Part shown: one piece after another, positions 28,301-32,742 of the stretch
Numbering within the stretch: position 1 is the stretch's first letter
How the letters are laid out: every line of letters starts with the position of its first letter
From: Gibbula magus
Lineage: Eukaryota; Mollusca; Gastropoda; Trochida; Trochidae
DNA length: 64,000 nucleotides
Direction: 5' to 3'
Assembly (NCBI GenBank): GCA_936450465.1
Contig: OW388302.1
Coordinates: 17,871,569 to 17,935,568, forward strand
Position numbers and translations under genes: made by a program
The notes under the pieces: generated by a model
Seen by the model: only the letters and a program-made list of their open reading frames with translations
What the model was told of the DNA's origin: nothing
Database searches by the model: none

Positions 28301-29684
28301 TTAGAAAGTGGCAATCTTTCGTACAGACTATTTGGACAATGTGGTTGATAAATATGAGATTTGTTGATCCTATGGCGATGGCGACATAAAGCCCTACATA
28401 GCTGAAATCTTGTGTGATAACATTTTGGACATTGTGCATTATAAATTGTTGATTTGTTAATTCTCTGACAACTGTTTCTGAAAAATTTCAATTTTGAACC
28501 ATTTTCAACTTTTTATCCCACCGATATGTAATACCGTGGGATATAGTCGTCACCCTGGCTGTCCGTCTGTCCGTAATCATTTCGTTTCCGGAGCAGAACT
28601 CGAAAACCATTTCTCACATCTTTCTGAAACTTCACATATGTATTACACATTTACTGGAGTGGTGCCTTTTGATATTTTCAGATTTTTAATTTTTTTAATT
28701 TTTTTTCGTTTCCATGGAAACGTGTTTAAATTGAACTCTGTTCAGGGATATGTTCGTTTCCGGAGCAGAACTCAAAAACCACTCATCATATCTTTCTGAA
28801 ACTTTGCACATGCTTTACCTATTTACTGGAGTGGTGCCTTTTGATATTTTCAGGTTTTTGAGTTTTATTTTTTTTTCTTTTCCATCGAAACGTGTCGAAA
28901 ATGCAGGGTTAGGTTTGTTGCCGCAGCAGAACTAAAAAAACGTTCATGATATCTTTCTGAAACTTCCCATGTGTATGACCCATCTACTGAAGTGGTGCCT
29001 TTTAATATTTTGAGATTTCTGAAAATTTAATTTGTTTCTGTTTCCATAGAAACATGTTGAATTTGGATTTTGATCAGAAACAGGTTCATTTCCGGAGCAC
29101 AGATCCAAAACTCTTCATCATATCTTCCTGAAACTTTGCATGTGTATTACCCAGAAACTGAAGTGGTACCTTTTGATATTTTCTGATTTCTGAAATGGTT
29201 TTTTTTACTGTTTCATAGAAATGTGTTTGATTTGGACTTTGTTCAGAAATAGGTCTGCTCAGGAGCAGAACTCCAAAACCCTTTATCATATCTGAACTCA
29301 GCATTTTAATTACCCACTAACTGAAGTAGTAGATATACAATTATCTGTCAAAGATGTGTTTTACAAATGTGGGACCAGTGGGATAAGTCATCTTCTGATG
29401 ACTTTTGTAATTACATTGGTTATAATGGCATTTAATGAACAGTAATAGCATTCATGCAAAACCTGTTTCTACAAACTTGTCCAAATGTCCATGTCCATTT
29501 AAATGACTTAATATTTCAACATGCTTCATTTCATTGCAGACAAGACATGGATGCACGCACAAAAGCTCGACAAAGCGAGGACGCGGCTCACCGAGCCCTG
29601 ATACAGCAGAATACAGAGGAGTCGTGGAAGAGACATGCCTACCGTCTGGCTCACCCCGCATACGCTGACGGCAGGATCTGGTAG
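656..29684 (+). CDS. LRR-RRM protein gene, 18 exons, 5'-partial
   Basis: Eighteen exons join in one frame: 656-1332, 2548-2673, 4195-4331, 4800-4941, 8424-8552, 10487-10598, 11862-12056, 14331-14576, 15737-15960, 16109-16205, 17167-17304, 18234-18341, 18845-18961, 20435-20517, 21428-21553, 23481-23576, 27687-27775, 29540-29684. They give 995 residues and a TAG stop. The first exon starts in phase 1, so earlier exons lie upstream of the window. Domain order: low-complexity Thr/Pro/Asn linker (about residues 45-125), RI-type LRRs (about 205-740), a less clear region (740-845), an RRM-like fold (about 850-940) and a charged tail. LRRs bind proteins and RRMs bind RNA or protein, so a scaffold or adaptor joining protein and RNA partners is possible, but this is inference. 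No signal peptide or membrane segment is visible, so an intracellular location is likely. I do not recognise a named orthologue. Confidence 0.8.
784..1023 (+). repeat. Coding 30-bp minisatellite (8 units)
   Basis: Eight in-frame 30-bp units encode KTTPTNSNxx with variable last residues (LE, QE, QD, QG, PG, QD, PG, PG). The unit keeps frame, so copy-number change would lengthen a flexible linker without breaking the protein. The Thr/Ser density suggests a disordered, possibly O-glycosylated or phosphorylated, spacer. Confidence 0.85.
1333..2547 (+). other. Intron of the LRR-RRM gene with a hairpin element and dispersed repeats
   Basis: No exon is needed here because the flanking exons join in phase 0 within one LRR. 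The intron holds the inverted-repeat element at 1882-2009 and a dispersed repeat at 2228-2490. I saw nothing recognisable in the rest. Confidence 0.6.
1882..2009. mobile_element. Small inverted-repeat (hairpin) element, MITE-like
   Basis: Arms of about 39 bp (aagaattgacttccaaa... and ...aaagtcaattctt) are imperfect reverse complements around a loop of about 50 bp. The length and structure fit a miniature inverted-repeat transposable element. No clear target duplication was identified. Confidence 0.5.
2548..2673 (+). CDS. Exon: first clear LRR
   Basis: Acceptor gctgcag|gtt and donor gct|gtgagt; 126 nt, phase 0-0. It encodes VLDLSNNSLG followed by a second leucine-rich strand LSLNLAGNKS. The LxLxxN signature and spacing are those of ribonuclease-inhibitor-type LRRs. 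Confidence 0.8.
2925..3413. mobile_element. TTAA-flanked MITE, copy 1
   Basis: TIRs of about 20 bp (atgtacatccattgtgt / acacaatggatgcacct) are flanked on both sides by TTAA (2921-2924 and 3414-3417). A second copy lies inverted at 20735-21224 and also has TTAA on both sides. The TTAA target fits piggyBac- or Kolobok-mobilised non-autonomous elements. No coding sequence is present. Confidence 0.65.
3776..4136. mobile_element. MITE with AAAGGGGCAGTAGCACGT termini
   Basis: The ends aaaggggcagtagcacgt and acgtgctactgccccttt are perfect inverted repeats 361 bp apart. The interior is AT-rich and non-coding. No convincing target duplication was found, so the superfamily is not assigned. Confidence 0.7.
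4195..4331 (+). CDS. Exon: LRR
   Basis: I chose the acceptor ctgacag|gag. It puts exactly 28 residues between the LNL core of the previous exon and the LDV core here, the normal LRR period. An upstream AG at 4156-4157 (gctgcag|aatg) leads to an in-frame TGA before the LRR. Phase 0 in and 2 out. It encodes LVYLDVSSNSLG and a following helix. Confidence 0.7.
4800..4941 (+). CDS. Exon: LRR, directly followed by a minisatellite
   Basis: Acceptor cccag|ggcc and donor atacag|gtaaca; phase 2 in, 0 out. It encodes LTHIDLGSNSLSDR and ends in TWIQ. The donor is the first base of a 27-bp tandem array. Intron read-through would add only a short VSVTSSL-type tail before a stop. Confidence 0.8.
4942..6031 (+). 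repeat. 27-bp minisatellite array abutting a splice donor
   Basis: About 40 units of a 27-bp sequence (gttagtctcagtctctg + tgacatcatc). Some units are shortened (cgttagtctagtctctg variants). A block of about 315 bp is duplicated inside the array: the segment from about 5571 recurs at about 5886. The array begins at the GT of the upstream exon's donor. Because 27 is a multiple of 3, several frames stay open on both strands. Confidence 0.9.
6032..7124 (+). other. Intron with a fragment of a 'ccggagca' dispersed repeat
   Basis: From about 6260 to 6620 the sequence resembles the tandem family at 28580-29310 (gtttccggagca words and 'ggtccaaataattt' repeats). I saw no exon: the flanking LRR exons join in phase 0. 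The rest is AT-rich with nothing recognisable. Confidence 0.5.
7125..8242. mobile_element. Non-autonomous element rich in AGGTCA half-sites, copy 1
   Basis: It starts with agcagctc..., ends near tcggagctgct / cgcaaacgctcatctag, and contains about two internal units of roughly 430 bp. Each unit has ttcaaggtcaaaggtca, a DR1 arrangement of AGGTCA (7276-7288) overlapping TCAAGGTCA. A longer, better preserved copy is at 12658-14253. No open frame or transposase is present. The superfamily is unknown. Confidence 0.65.
8424..8552 (+). CDS. Exon: LRR
   Basis: Acceptor ttgtgtttgcag|aaa and donor aatcag|gtgaga; 129 nt, phase 0-0. It encodes a full LRR with LSSLSLASCDMS and, at the end, LIELNLNGNQ. A strong polypyrimidine tract precedes the acceptor. 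Confidence 0.85.
9109..9425. repeat. Truncated copy of the 'AGCTCATCAGGCCTGAAAGGC' repeat family
   Basis: The head (agctcatcaggcctgaa followed by gtccgtccatccatccg) matches the head of the element at 24841-26334. Only about one and a half of the internal 145-bp units remain. Confidence 0.6.
9430..9727. mobile_element. Degenerate copy of the TTAA MITE
   Basis: The core words gacgcgcgcca, attgtccggttttcg and aaatggtaattttcg are shared with 20735-21224 and, inverted, with 2925-3413. The right end (gtggccctttaa) is eroded and the left end is not visible. Confidence 0.45.
9753..9874. mobile_element. Small inverted-repeat element
   Basis: gataacacctgaatacgag near the left end pairs with ctcatcctcgggtgttc-type sequence ending in gtgttatc at 9874. 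Internal aggcctttgcc / ggcaaaggcct words also pair. It is about 120 bp and non-coding. Confidence 0.5.
10487..10598 (+). CDS. Exon: LRR-region segment
   Basis: Acceptor cttgtttcag|ttc and donor caggaag|gtaca; phase 0 in, 1 out (112 nt). It supplies exactly the phase needed between the flanking exons. It encodes NLLFKFILSCCHGNVRNLHM, a divergent LRR with the consensus leucines but no LxLxxN asparagine. Confidence 0.7.
11112..11745. mobile_element. Diverged CAGTCTGATT MITE carrying a nested insertion
   Basis: The left end cagtctgattaaaat and the interior (gggatacaaactcat, aaagcttttggtgcgag, ataactccaaacagctatcc) match the copies at 19703-20142 and 58694-59141. The right end is eroded. Removing the nested element at 11409-11649 plus one TAA restores the continuous 'gcgctaaactgg' seen in the sister copies. 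Confidence 0.7.
11409..11649. mobile_element. Nested MITE with 3-bp TAA target duplication (Harbinger-like)
   Basis: TIRs gggactggtaatttatta / taataaatgaccggtccc bound 241 bp of G-rich sequence. TAA lies on both sides (11406-11408 and 11650-11652). The uninterrupted target is visible in the two sister copies of the host MITE. A 3-bp TWA duplication is typical of PIF/Harbinger elements. Confidence 0.75.
11862..12056 (+). CDS. Exon: LRR
   Basis: Acceptor atttccag|atatccc and donor cctctg|gtgagc; phase 1-1, 195 nt. It encodes SLRVLSLNSSNISD and LADLDITNNASLT, two LRR cores one repeat apart. Confidence 0.8.
12340..12410 (+). repeat. Degenerate tRNA-like (SINE head) sequence
   Basis: An A-box-like tagctcaactagtagagc is followed by a B-box-like gggttcaatctc at tRNA spacing. 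The stems do not fold as a working tRNA, so this is probably a decayed tRNA-derived SINE head. Confidence 0.4.
12658..14253. mobile_element. Non-autonomous element rich in AGGTCA half-sites, copy 2
   Basis: It opens with a 27-bp palindrome (agcagctccgac...gtcggagctgct) and ends tcggagctgctctgc...cgcaaacgctcttctag. It has three internal units of about 433 bp (marked by attcaaggtcaaaggtc at 12821, about 13254 and about 13689). AGGTCA-A-AGGTCA (DR1) is at 12826-12838 and 13695-13707, and each unit carries further AAGGTCA and TGACCTT sites. It has no coding capacity. Confidence 0.7.
14331..14576 (+). CDS. Exon: two LRRs
   Basis: Acceptor ttaatatag|acg and donor ttagctg|gtgtgt; phase 1-1, 246 nt. 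It carries LTYLNLRKAKLSAPGL and LTSLNLDGLKLAGTDAV, the two LRR cores separated by about one repeat. Confidence 0.85.
14577..15079 (+). other. Intron, nothing recognised
   Basis: AT-rich intronic sequence between the two-LRR exon and the SINE. I see no exon, repeat structure or RNA gene in it. Confidence 0.4.
15080..15345 (+). mobile_element. tRNA-derived SINE (5'-truncated)
   Basis: A Pol III B box (ggttcgaatcc, 15090-15100) heads the element. The body ends in a conserved block (gggctttctccctgcca ... gcggcgttaaaccccaa) and a short ctcac/ctcacctcaa tail. The same block occurs at about 17590-17685. This marks a SINE family active in the genome. Confidence 0.65.
15737..15960 (+). CDS. Exon: LRRs
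   Basis: Acceptor ccattatag|ccaag and donor aatacg|gtagta; phase 1 in, 0 out (224 nt). It encodes TTLSLGGCSLAD, HMLKLSANRITDVG and LGVLDLSNNT, three LRR cores with canonical spacing. Confidence 0.85.
16109..16205 (+). CDS. Exon: LRR completing the preceding core
   Basis: Acceptor tttcccccacag|att after a long pyrimidine tract; donor catag|gtacat; phase 0 in, 1 out. It continues NNT|IGNEGAMTLSQIY and ends in SINLTGNII, the next LRR core. Confidence 0.85.
16243..16648. mobile_element. MITE with AAAGGGRKGGTTCT termini, copy 1
   Basis: Left end aaagggatggttctgtcg; right end reads, on the other strand, aaaaggagggttctatcgg. The interior (ttcatttcacgcaatgc, gcagcgccgatgaatggc) reappears inverted at about 22981-23345. 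Confidence 0.65.
17167..17304 (+). CDS. Exon: last clear LRR
   Basis: Acceptor ggttccag|gcaag and donor tctctcg|gtaagt; phase 1-1, 138 nt. It encodes LKTLYLSDQRNALTEAEMDE, an LRR core followed by an acidic helix. Confidence 0.8.
17464..17745. repeat. Composite of repeat fragments (145-bp-family piece, SINE tail, tRNA-like head)
   Basis: 17464-17590 matches the 145-bp unit of the 24841-26334 element. 17590-17685 is the SINE tail block (gcggcgttaaacccc). 17695-17735 read on the minus strand is tRNA-like (ggggatgtagctcagttgg). These are separate insertions lying side by side. Confidence 0.5.
17901..17966. repeat. 33-bp perfect tandem duplication
   Basis: gaagtcttcaacttagtg with its 15-bp continuation occurs twice in direct succession in an intron. 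It is probably a simple replication duplication. Confidence 0.7.
18234..18341 (+). CDS. Exon: post-LRR region
   Basis: Acceptor atattatag|gattc and donor caaccag|gtgggc; phase 1-1, 108 nt. It encodes LPLLPEDFLINLSKLGG; no domain recognised. It joins the LRR block to the RRM-like part. Confidence 0.7.
18845..18961 (+). CDS. Exon: post-LRR region
   Basis: Acceptor tctctgcag|ggtc and donor aaacagg|gtaggt; phase 1-1, 117 nt. It encodes LTGLTLSGVLDIVAGLQKQ. No domain recognised. Confidence 0.7.
19350..19420 (-). repeat. tRNA-like SINE head
   Basis: The minus strand reads gaggatgtagctcagttgg, then a B box (ggttcgattcc) at tRNA spacing. The anticodon arm does not pair, so I call a tRNA-derived SINE head and not a functional tRNA. 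Confidence 0.5.
19703..20142. mobile_element. CAGTCTGATT MITE with 10-bp target duplication
   Basis: Perfect termini cagtctgattaaaa / ttttaatcagactg bound 440 bp. The flanks ggtattagac and ggtgttaaac agree at 8 of 10 positions, fitting an aged 10-bp duplication. The copy at 58694 has a perfect 10-bp duplication. TSDs of 9-10 bp are usual for Mutator-like elements; that assignment is inference. Confidence 0.8.
20435..20517 (+). CDS. Exon: linker before the RRM-like domain
   Basis: Acceptor cccccccag|gtgcgg and donor ctacag|gtacaa; phase 1 in, 0 out (83 nt). It encodes AECVLSSQVWQHITGAHRD, Trp-containing with no recognised motif. Confidence 0.75.
20735..21224. mobile_element. TTAA-flanked MITE, copy 2
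   Basis: aggtccatccattgtgtt and aacacaatggatgtacct are the termini, with TTAA at 20731-20734 and 21225-21228. It is inverted relative to 2925-3413. The shared core is gcgcgccacatg / ccggttttcgat. Confidence 0.7.
21428..21553 (+). CDS. Exon: RRM-like, first half (RNP2)
   Basis: Acceptor ccctcccag|ctc and donor atgaag|gtttgt; 126 nt, phase 0-0. It encodes RGIYLCNLPGNASVQKLEGM. IYLCNL fits the RNP2 consensus for the first strand, followed by an amphipathic helix and a second strand VDEVVLMK. Confidence 0.8.
21598..22010. repeat. Divergent member of the gtccgtcc / cctgatgagct repeat family
   Basis: Words such as aatcagggccttgctgggctgatggc and repeated 'ccttcaa(a/g)tattggcttgg' indicate a diverged relative of the elements at 9109 and 24841 with its own short internal duplication (21720-21905). 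Confidence 0.35.
22103..22545. mobile_element. pogo/Tigger-like MITE with TA target duplication
   Basis: Left end cagtcaaaccacgatag, right end aggcctgactg (reverse complement cagtcaggcct), with TA on both sides (22101-22102, 22546-22547). The termini and subterminal 'ataatccgaa' words resemble Tc1/mariner-pogo non-autonomous elements. 443 bp, no coding. Confidence 0.7.
22981..23345. mobile_element. MITE with AAAGGGAGGGTTCT termini, copy 2 (one end eroded)
   Basis: ggagggttctatcgggg at the left and the interior are inverted relative to 16243-16648. The right TIR is not visible. A lone terminus (taaagggagggttctttt) lies at 22735, so this stretch may hold pieces of two copies. Confidence 0.55.
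23481..23576 (+). CDS. Exon: RRM-like, second half (degenerate RNP1)
   Basis: Acceptor attcattcag|gac and donor ggagag|gtgagt; 96 nt, phase 0-0. It encodes TRSNSGVAWVLLCDTDSV: SGVAWVLL sits at the RNP1 position but lacks the usual aromatic pair, and a second helix (VKKAIDFYLQ) follows. Confidence 0.8.
24841..26334. mobile_element. Element with AGCTCATCAGG ends and about nine 145-bp tandem units
   Basis: It begins agctcatcaggcctgaa and closes cctgatgagct, forming short terminal inverted repeats. Between them lie about nine units of 144-146 bp, each starting near tcttcttctccagttcc and containing ccccaaatggggtcac. Truncated relatives are at 9109, 17464 and 27946. No coding sequence. Confidence 0.75.
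26341..27364 (+). other. Intron, nothing recognised
   Basis: AT-rich sequence between repeat elements in the large intron 23577-27686. The coding exons on either side join in phase 0. Confidence 0.4.
27365..27510. repeat. Tandem repeat of about 41 bp
   Basis: tcatcatgtttatgac followed by a 'tcatagaattgtgatg' half recurs three to four times with small changes. Confidence 0.6.
27687..27775 (+). CDS. Exon: end of RRM-like fold
   Basis: Acceptor actccatag|gct and donor gccag|gtatgt; phase 0 in, 2 out (89 nt). It encodes FGQPFSISRIIVRIDDEK, matching the last strand of an RRM, and then an acidic/basic helix. Confidence 0.8.
28058..28082 (+). repeat. Homopolymeric (G)25 tract
   Basis: Twenty-five consecutive G after 'ctgtggc'. 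It sits at the edge of a cctgatgagct-family fragment (27946-28057). It could form G-quadruplexes, and its length may be inexact in an assembly. Confidence 0.85.
28580..29310. repeat. Five tandem units of about 165 bp ('ccggagcagaact' family)
   Basis: Units begin near 28585, 28752, 28912, 29086 and 29250 with variants of gtttccggagcagaact, followed by atctttctgaaact and tggtgccttttgata. A single diverged fragment lies at 6260-6620. Confidence 0.75.
29540..29684 (+). CDS. Terminal exon: charged tail and TAG stop
   Basis: Acceptor tcattgcag|acaag; phase 2 in. It encodes a highly charged helix (ARTKARQSEDAAHRALIQQ) and ends HPAYADGRIW before TAG at 29682-29684. Confidence 0.85.
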
Positions 29685-30000
29685 TGACTACATCAACTGG
29701 GCAGCAGTCTTTGAGAGAACTTGTTTGAGAACTAACATTATAATTCAAAGTTTGAATTGTAAAATATCATATACACGTAGTGAGTTGTTTTTGAGAACAT
29801 GTTTAAGGACCTGACAATATCATTCTTACATTATAATTCAAACTTTGAATTTCAAAGTATTAAGTGTCAAATATTATATAGTCAGCTGTCTTTGAGAGAA
29901 CTTGTTTCAGGACCTGACAATATCCTTCTTACATTACTCTTCACTGTATTTAGTGTTAATCCAACAAAATGTCCATTGACCTGTTAGACTTCATCCTAGA

Positions 30001-30091
30001 TACCGTTCCACTAACCAATCTTAGCCCTAAGCCAATCCGCTATCTTTGGGTAAAATTGATCTTAGGGCTAAGATCAGTTAGTGGAACGGTA
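30001..30091. mobile_element. 91-bp palindromic element
   Basis: Thirty-one-base arms (taccgttccactaacc... / ...ggttagtggaacggta-type) match at 29 of 31 positions around a 29-bp loop. It would form a near-perfect hairpin if transcribed in the 3' UTR. Confidence 0.75.
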
Positions 30092-30544
30092 CCCATGTTT
30101 TGTTTTAGAATTAACATTTATTACAAGAAGTAGACATTCGACTAAATATTCTCCAAGGATCAAAATTAAATTTCAAGGAGCACAATGAAATGAGATAGGA
30201 AAATGTACCTATGTTATTGACTATATTCAACAAAATATCCAAGCAGGCTAAGATTTCTTAAAAGTATTTCGATTCCTTGTCATCCACATTGCACTCAGTT
30301 CACCAAGCTGTTTAAATGAGCTGTTTAACACTTGAAAGCTTGATAAAACATGCCAAAGGGTGTTTATGAGATTTAAAACCCGCAACCCGAGGGTTAAAGC
30401 CTACAAACCGACCCCATTGTTAAATTTTATGTTTAATCTATTCTAATTGATAGTGGAAAAAAGTAAAGGAGTCGTCTTTAAAATATTCCCCTTTGGTGAA
30501 AGGCAGTAGGGTATAAAGGGAACTTGGGAAACAACCTCATCAGC

Positions 30545-30615
30545 CTAGTCCCTGTAGCACAGTGGTATCATGCCGCGCTTGGTATGCAGGAGTATGGAGG
30601 TTTCGGGTTCGAGAC
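30545..30615 (+). repeat. tRNA-like fragment
   Basis: gtccctgtagcacagtgg (A box) and gggttcgagac (B box) are at tRNA spacing, but the anticodon arm is not paired. Probably a SINE head. Confidence 0.4.
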
Positions 30616-31187
30616 AGGTAATTGCCAAAAACATTTGGAGATTAATGTTTGAATTAACAGTTGTTTTCTGATAGAGTTAGACACAGCATACACTAAATTT
30701 CATGTTAAACTTAACATTTCAGTATTAAATATAGATATTTGAAGAGGAGCATTATTAAGATAATTGCCCTTGGTAGAGGGAAATCACATTACGGGATAAT
30801 ACATCAACATAGGAATTATTGAGTATAATGTTATAGGCAGTATAGTGTTGTGACGTCACTGGAGGTTTGTAAGGACCTATATGGTCAGCTCGAAAGTATA
30901 ATTCTTTCAGGGTAATAATACAAATTGTACACTCTGTGCATGTTCATGGATGGAAATAGAGCTATACAATGGAATATTATTATTATTATTATTAGTGTCT
31001 GTTAGAGTCAACTCAACCAGTGAGCATTACCATATTTTGTATACTATTAAAAAAAGAATTATTTATTTTATTTAAAAGTATATTCTGTGATAAAACTGTT
31101 GACTGTGATAGCGAGGGTAGTTTGTTCATGTGTTAACAATATTATTCTTGAATTGTTAAACATATCTGTACCCTGTTTTGTTTGTTG

Positions 31188-31193
31188 AATAAA
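31188..31193 (+). terminator. Candidate poly(A) signal AATAAA
   Basis: AATAAA in 'gttgaataaaattac', followed by T/GT-rich sequence (cttgtttgaaat, ttgttttgtt), as expected of a cleavage/polyadenylation site. It lies 1.5 kb after the LRR-RRM stop. Confidence 0.35.
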
Positions 31194-31662
31194 ATTACAC
31201 TTGTTTGAAATTTCTAAATTGTTTTGTTACACAGAGTGAAAAGGCTTGTCCTTTCCAATATGTAAATTATGTTATTTCATGAGGGTTTTGTGTGACAAAA
31301 ACAAGGGGTGAGGCGTGGGGTTGAATGGGGTTGGAGGGGGGGGGGGGGTTAGGAAGTATGAGAGGGGTATGCAACAAGACACTGAAATTCAGACTCAACG
31401 TGTCATACCAGGTACCCAGGTTGTTGCTTGGTGGACAGAAAGAAGCACATCTCGTAGGAAATCCCTTTCCCAAGATGACGCAAGTCTTTAACTTCATTCC
31501 TCAATAATGGGAGGGCAAGAAACACTTTGAGAACAAGATGTTTGCCATTTAAGGTTGAAACAAGTGTTGAATATGGATCTCCAAGTAATTAAAGACATTG
31601 TCAACATACATTGCTTTCGCTGACTTTAACTTGGTAATGCATGGTAATTATTTATATAGACC

Positions 31663-31930
31663 CTACCCTTTAACAGAGGCAGATAGATACATCTGGTTGT
31701 CGTCGGCATATTGGTACTGGTTTACCCCATGCTTTGAGGCAATAGCACTGAGCGGTAAGGTGTAGAGGGTGGCTAGTACCGGACCCAAGACTGACCCTTG
31801 GGGCACACCTCGTTGAAGAAGCTCTGGCGATGATGTTTCTCCTTCAACCAGAATACGCTGAGTTCTGTCAGAGAGGTATGAAGTGAACCAGGTTAGGACT
31901 GTTCCTTTGATGCCGAGATCGTATCGTTTT
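31663..31930 (-). pseudogene. Non-LTR retrotransposon reverse transcriptase fragment
   Basis: The minus strand is open for about 89 codons and shows GVPQGSVLGP, then YADDNQMYLS, the palm motifs of LINE-type reverse transcriptase (YADD is the catalytic box), preceded by WFTSYLSDRTQ. It is a fragment of one domain only, with a stop after YLSASVKG. Motif style suggests CR1/L2- or Jockey-like, not resolved. Confidence 0.85.
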
Positions 31931-32636
31931 CTATGATAAAAGACCCCATGAGGTTTTTTGGACAGCTAAATAATAAAGGTTCAAAAGATTTCAGAATTCC
32001 TAAGAGGTATCCAAGGACAAACATCGCTTTGTCAATACTAACTTTCAATTGGAATTTTAAACATCAAGGGTATTGTTATGGCTCAATTTACATCCACAAA
32101 TGCATGCTCAAGGCGCTACCAGCATTATTACCCTGGTCTGACCAAAGCTGACATACATATATACATATAAGTATTGTCAGTCTAGAGAGAAATAATTATG
32201 TAGACGAGTATCGTTTGTTTCCAAATAACGACAAAAGTATGTTAACTTTTGATCGATAAGGATTGTTATTGCCTGCATATGGAGAAATGATTGGTTTGGC
32301 ATATGTGTTACATTTTCCGAGATATTCAGCTTTAAATTACAACTTTAAATTTCAACTTTATATGCAAAAAACCTTTGATCTTGAACTGAAAATCAAGGTA
32401 ATAAAACTCATTGGAATAATTTTCTCACTGTCTTGCAAAATAGACAAGAATCCAGTAATTAGTTCTTTGAGTTATTGCACTTGTTACGTCGTAACTTATA
32501 TTCCCGGCTAATCGAGGCTGGGAGAGGATACAGCACAGTCTGTAGAGCAGCCAGCAAACATTATCTATTGTTTCCCAGATTCTAAAATGTTGTGATTATC
32601 CGTAGAGACTACAGTACTCTCCATATTATAACTGAA

Positions 32637-32742
32637 TTAGAGTATCTTTATGGGCAGAACAAAGGTATGCAATTTTCCTTCTGGAACAGATAGCAAAGTC
32701 CGTTTTTCCTTTGGTGACAAGACATTTGTCAGCATTGGTGGT
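32637..32742 (-). CDS. Gene A exon 9 (terminal)
   Basis: Acceptor gtttgttacag|acc, stop TAA at 32639-32637; 106 nt. It encodes MLTNVLSPKEKRTLLSVPEG and ends PIKIL. The paralogue exon at 56635-56740 has the same length and the same LSP....LL.VP.G pattern. Confidence 0.75.

Larger units (their letters stand above)
29685..31187 (+). other. Probable 3' UTR / intergenic region of the LRR-RRM gene
   Basis: No further exon is needed after the stop. It contains the palindromic element at 30001-30091 and a tRNA-like fragment near 30545. The rest is AT-rich. The UTR extent depends on which poly(A) signal is used. Confidence 0.45.

Noticed and set aside
28585..29310. Short ORFs in the ccggagca tandem repeat
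   Set aside because: Repeat-derived and broken in every unit; intronic position.
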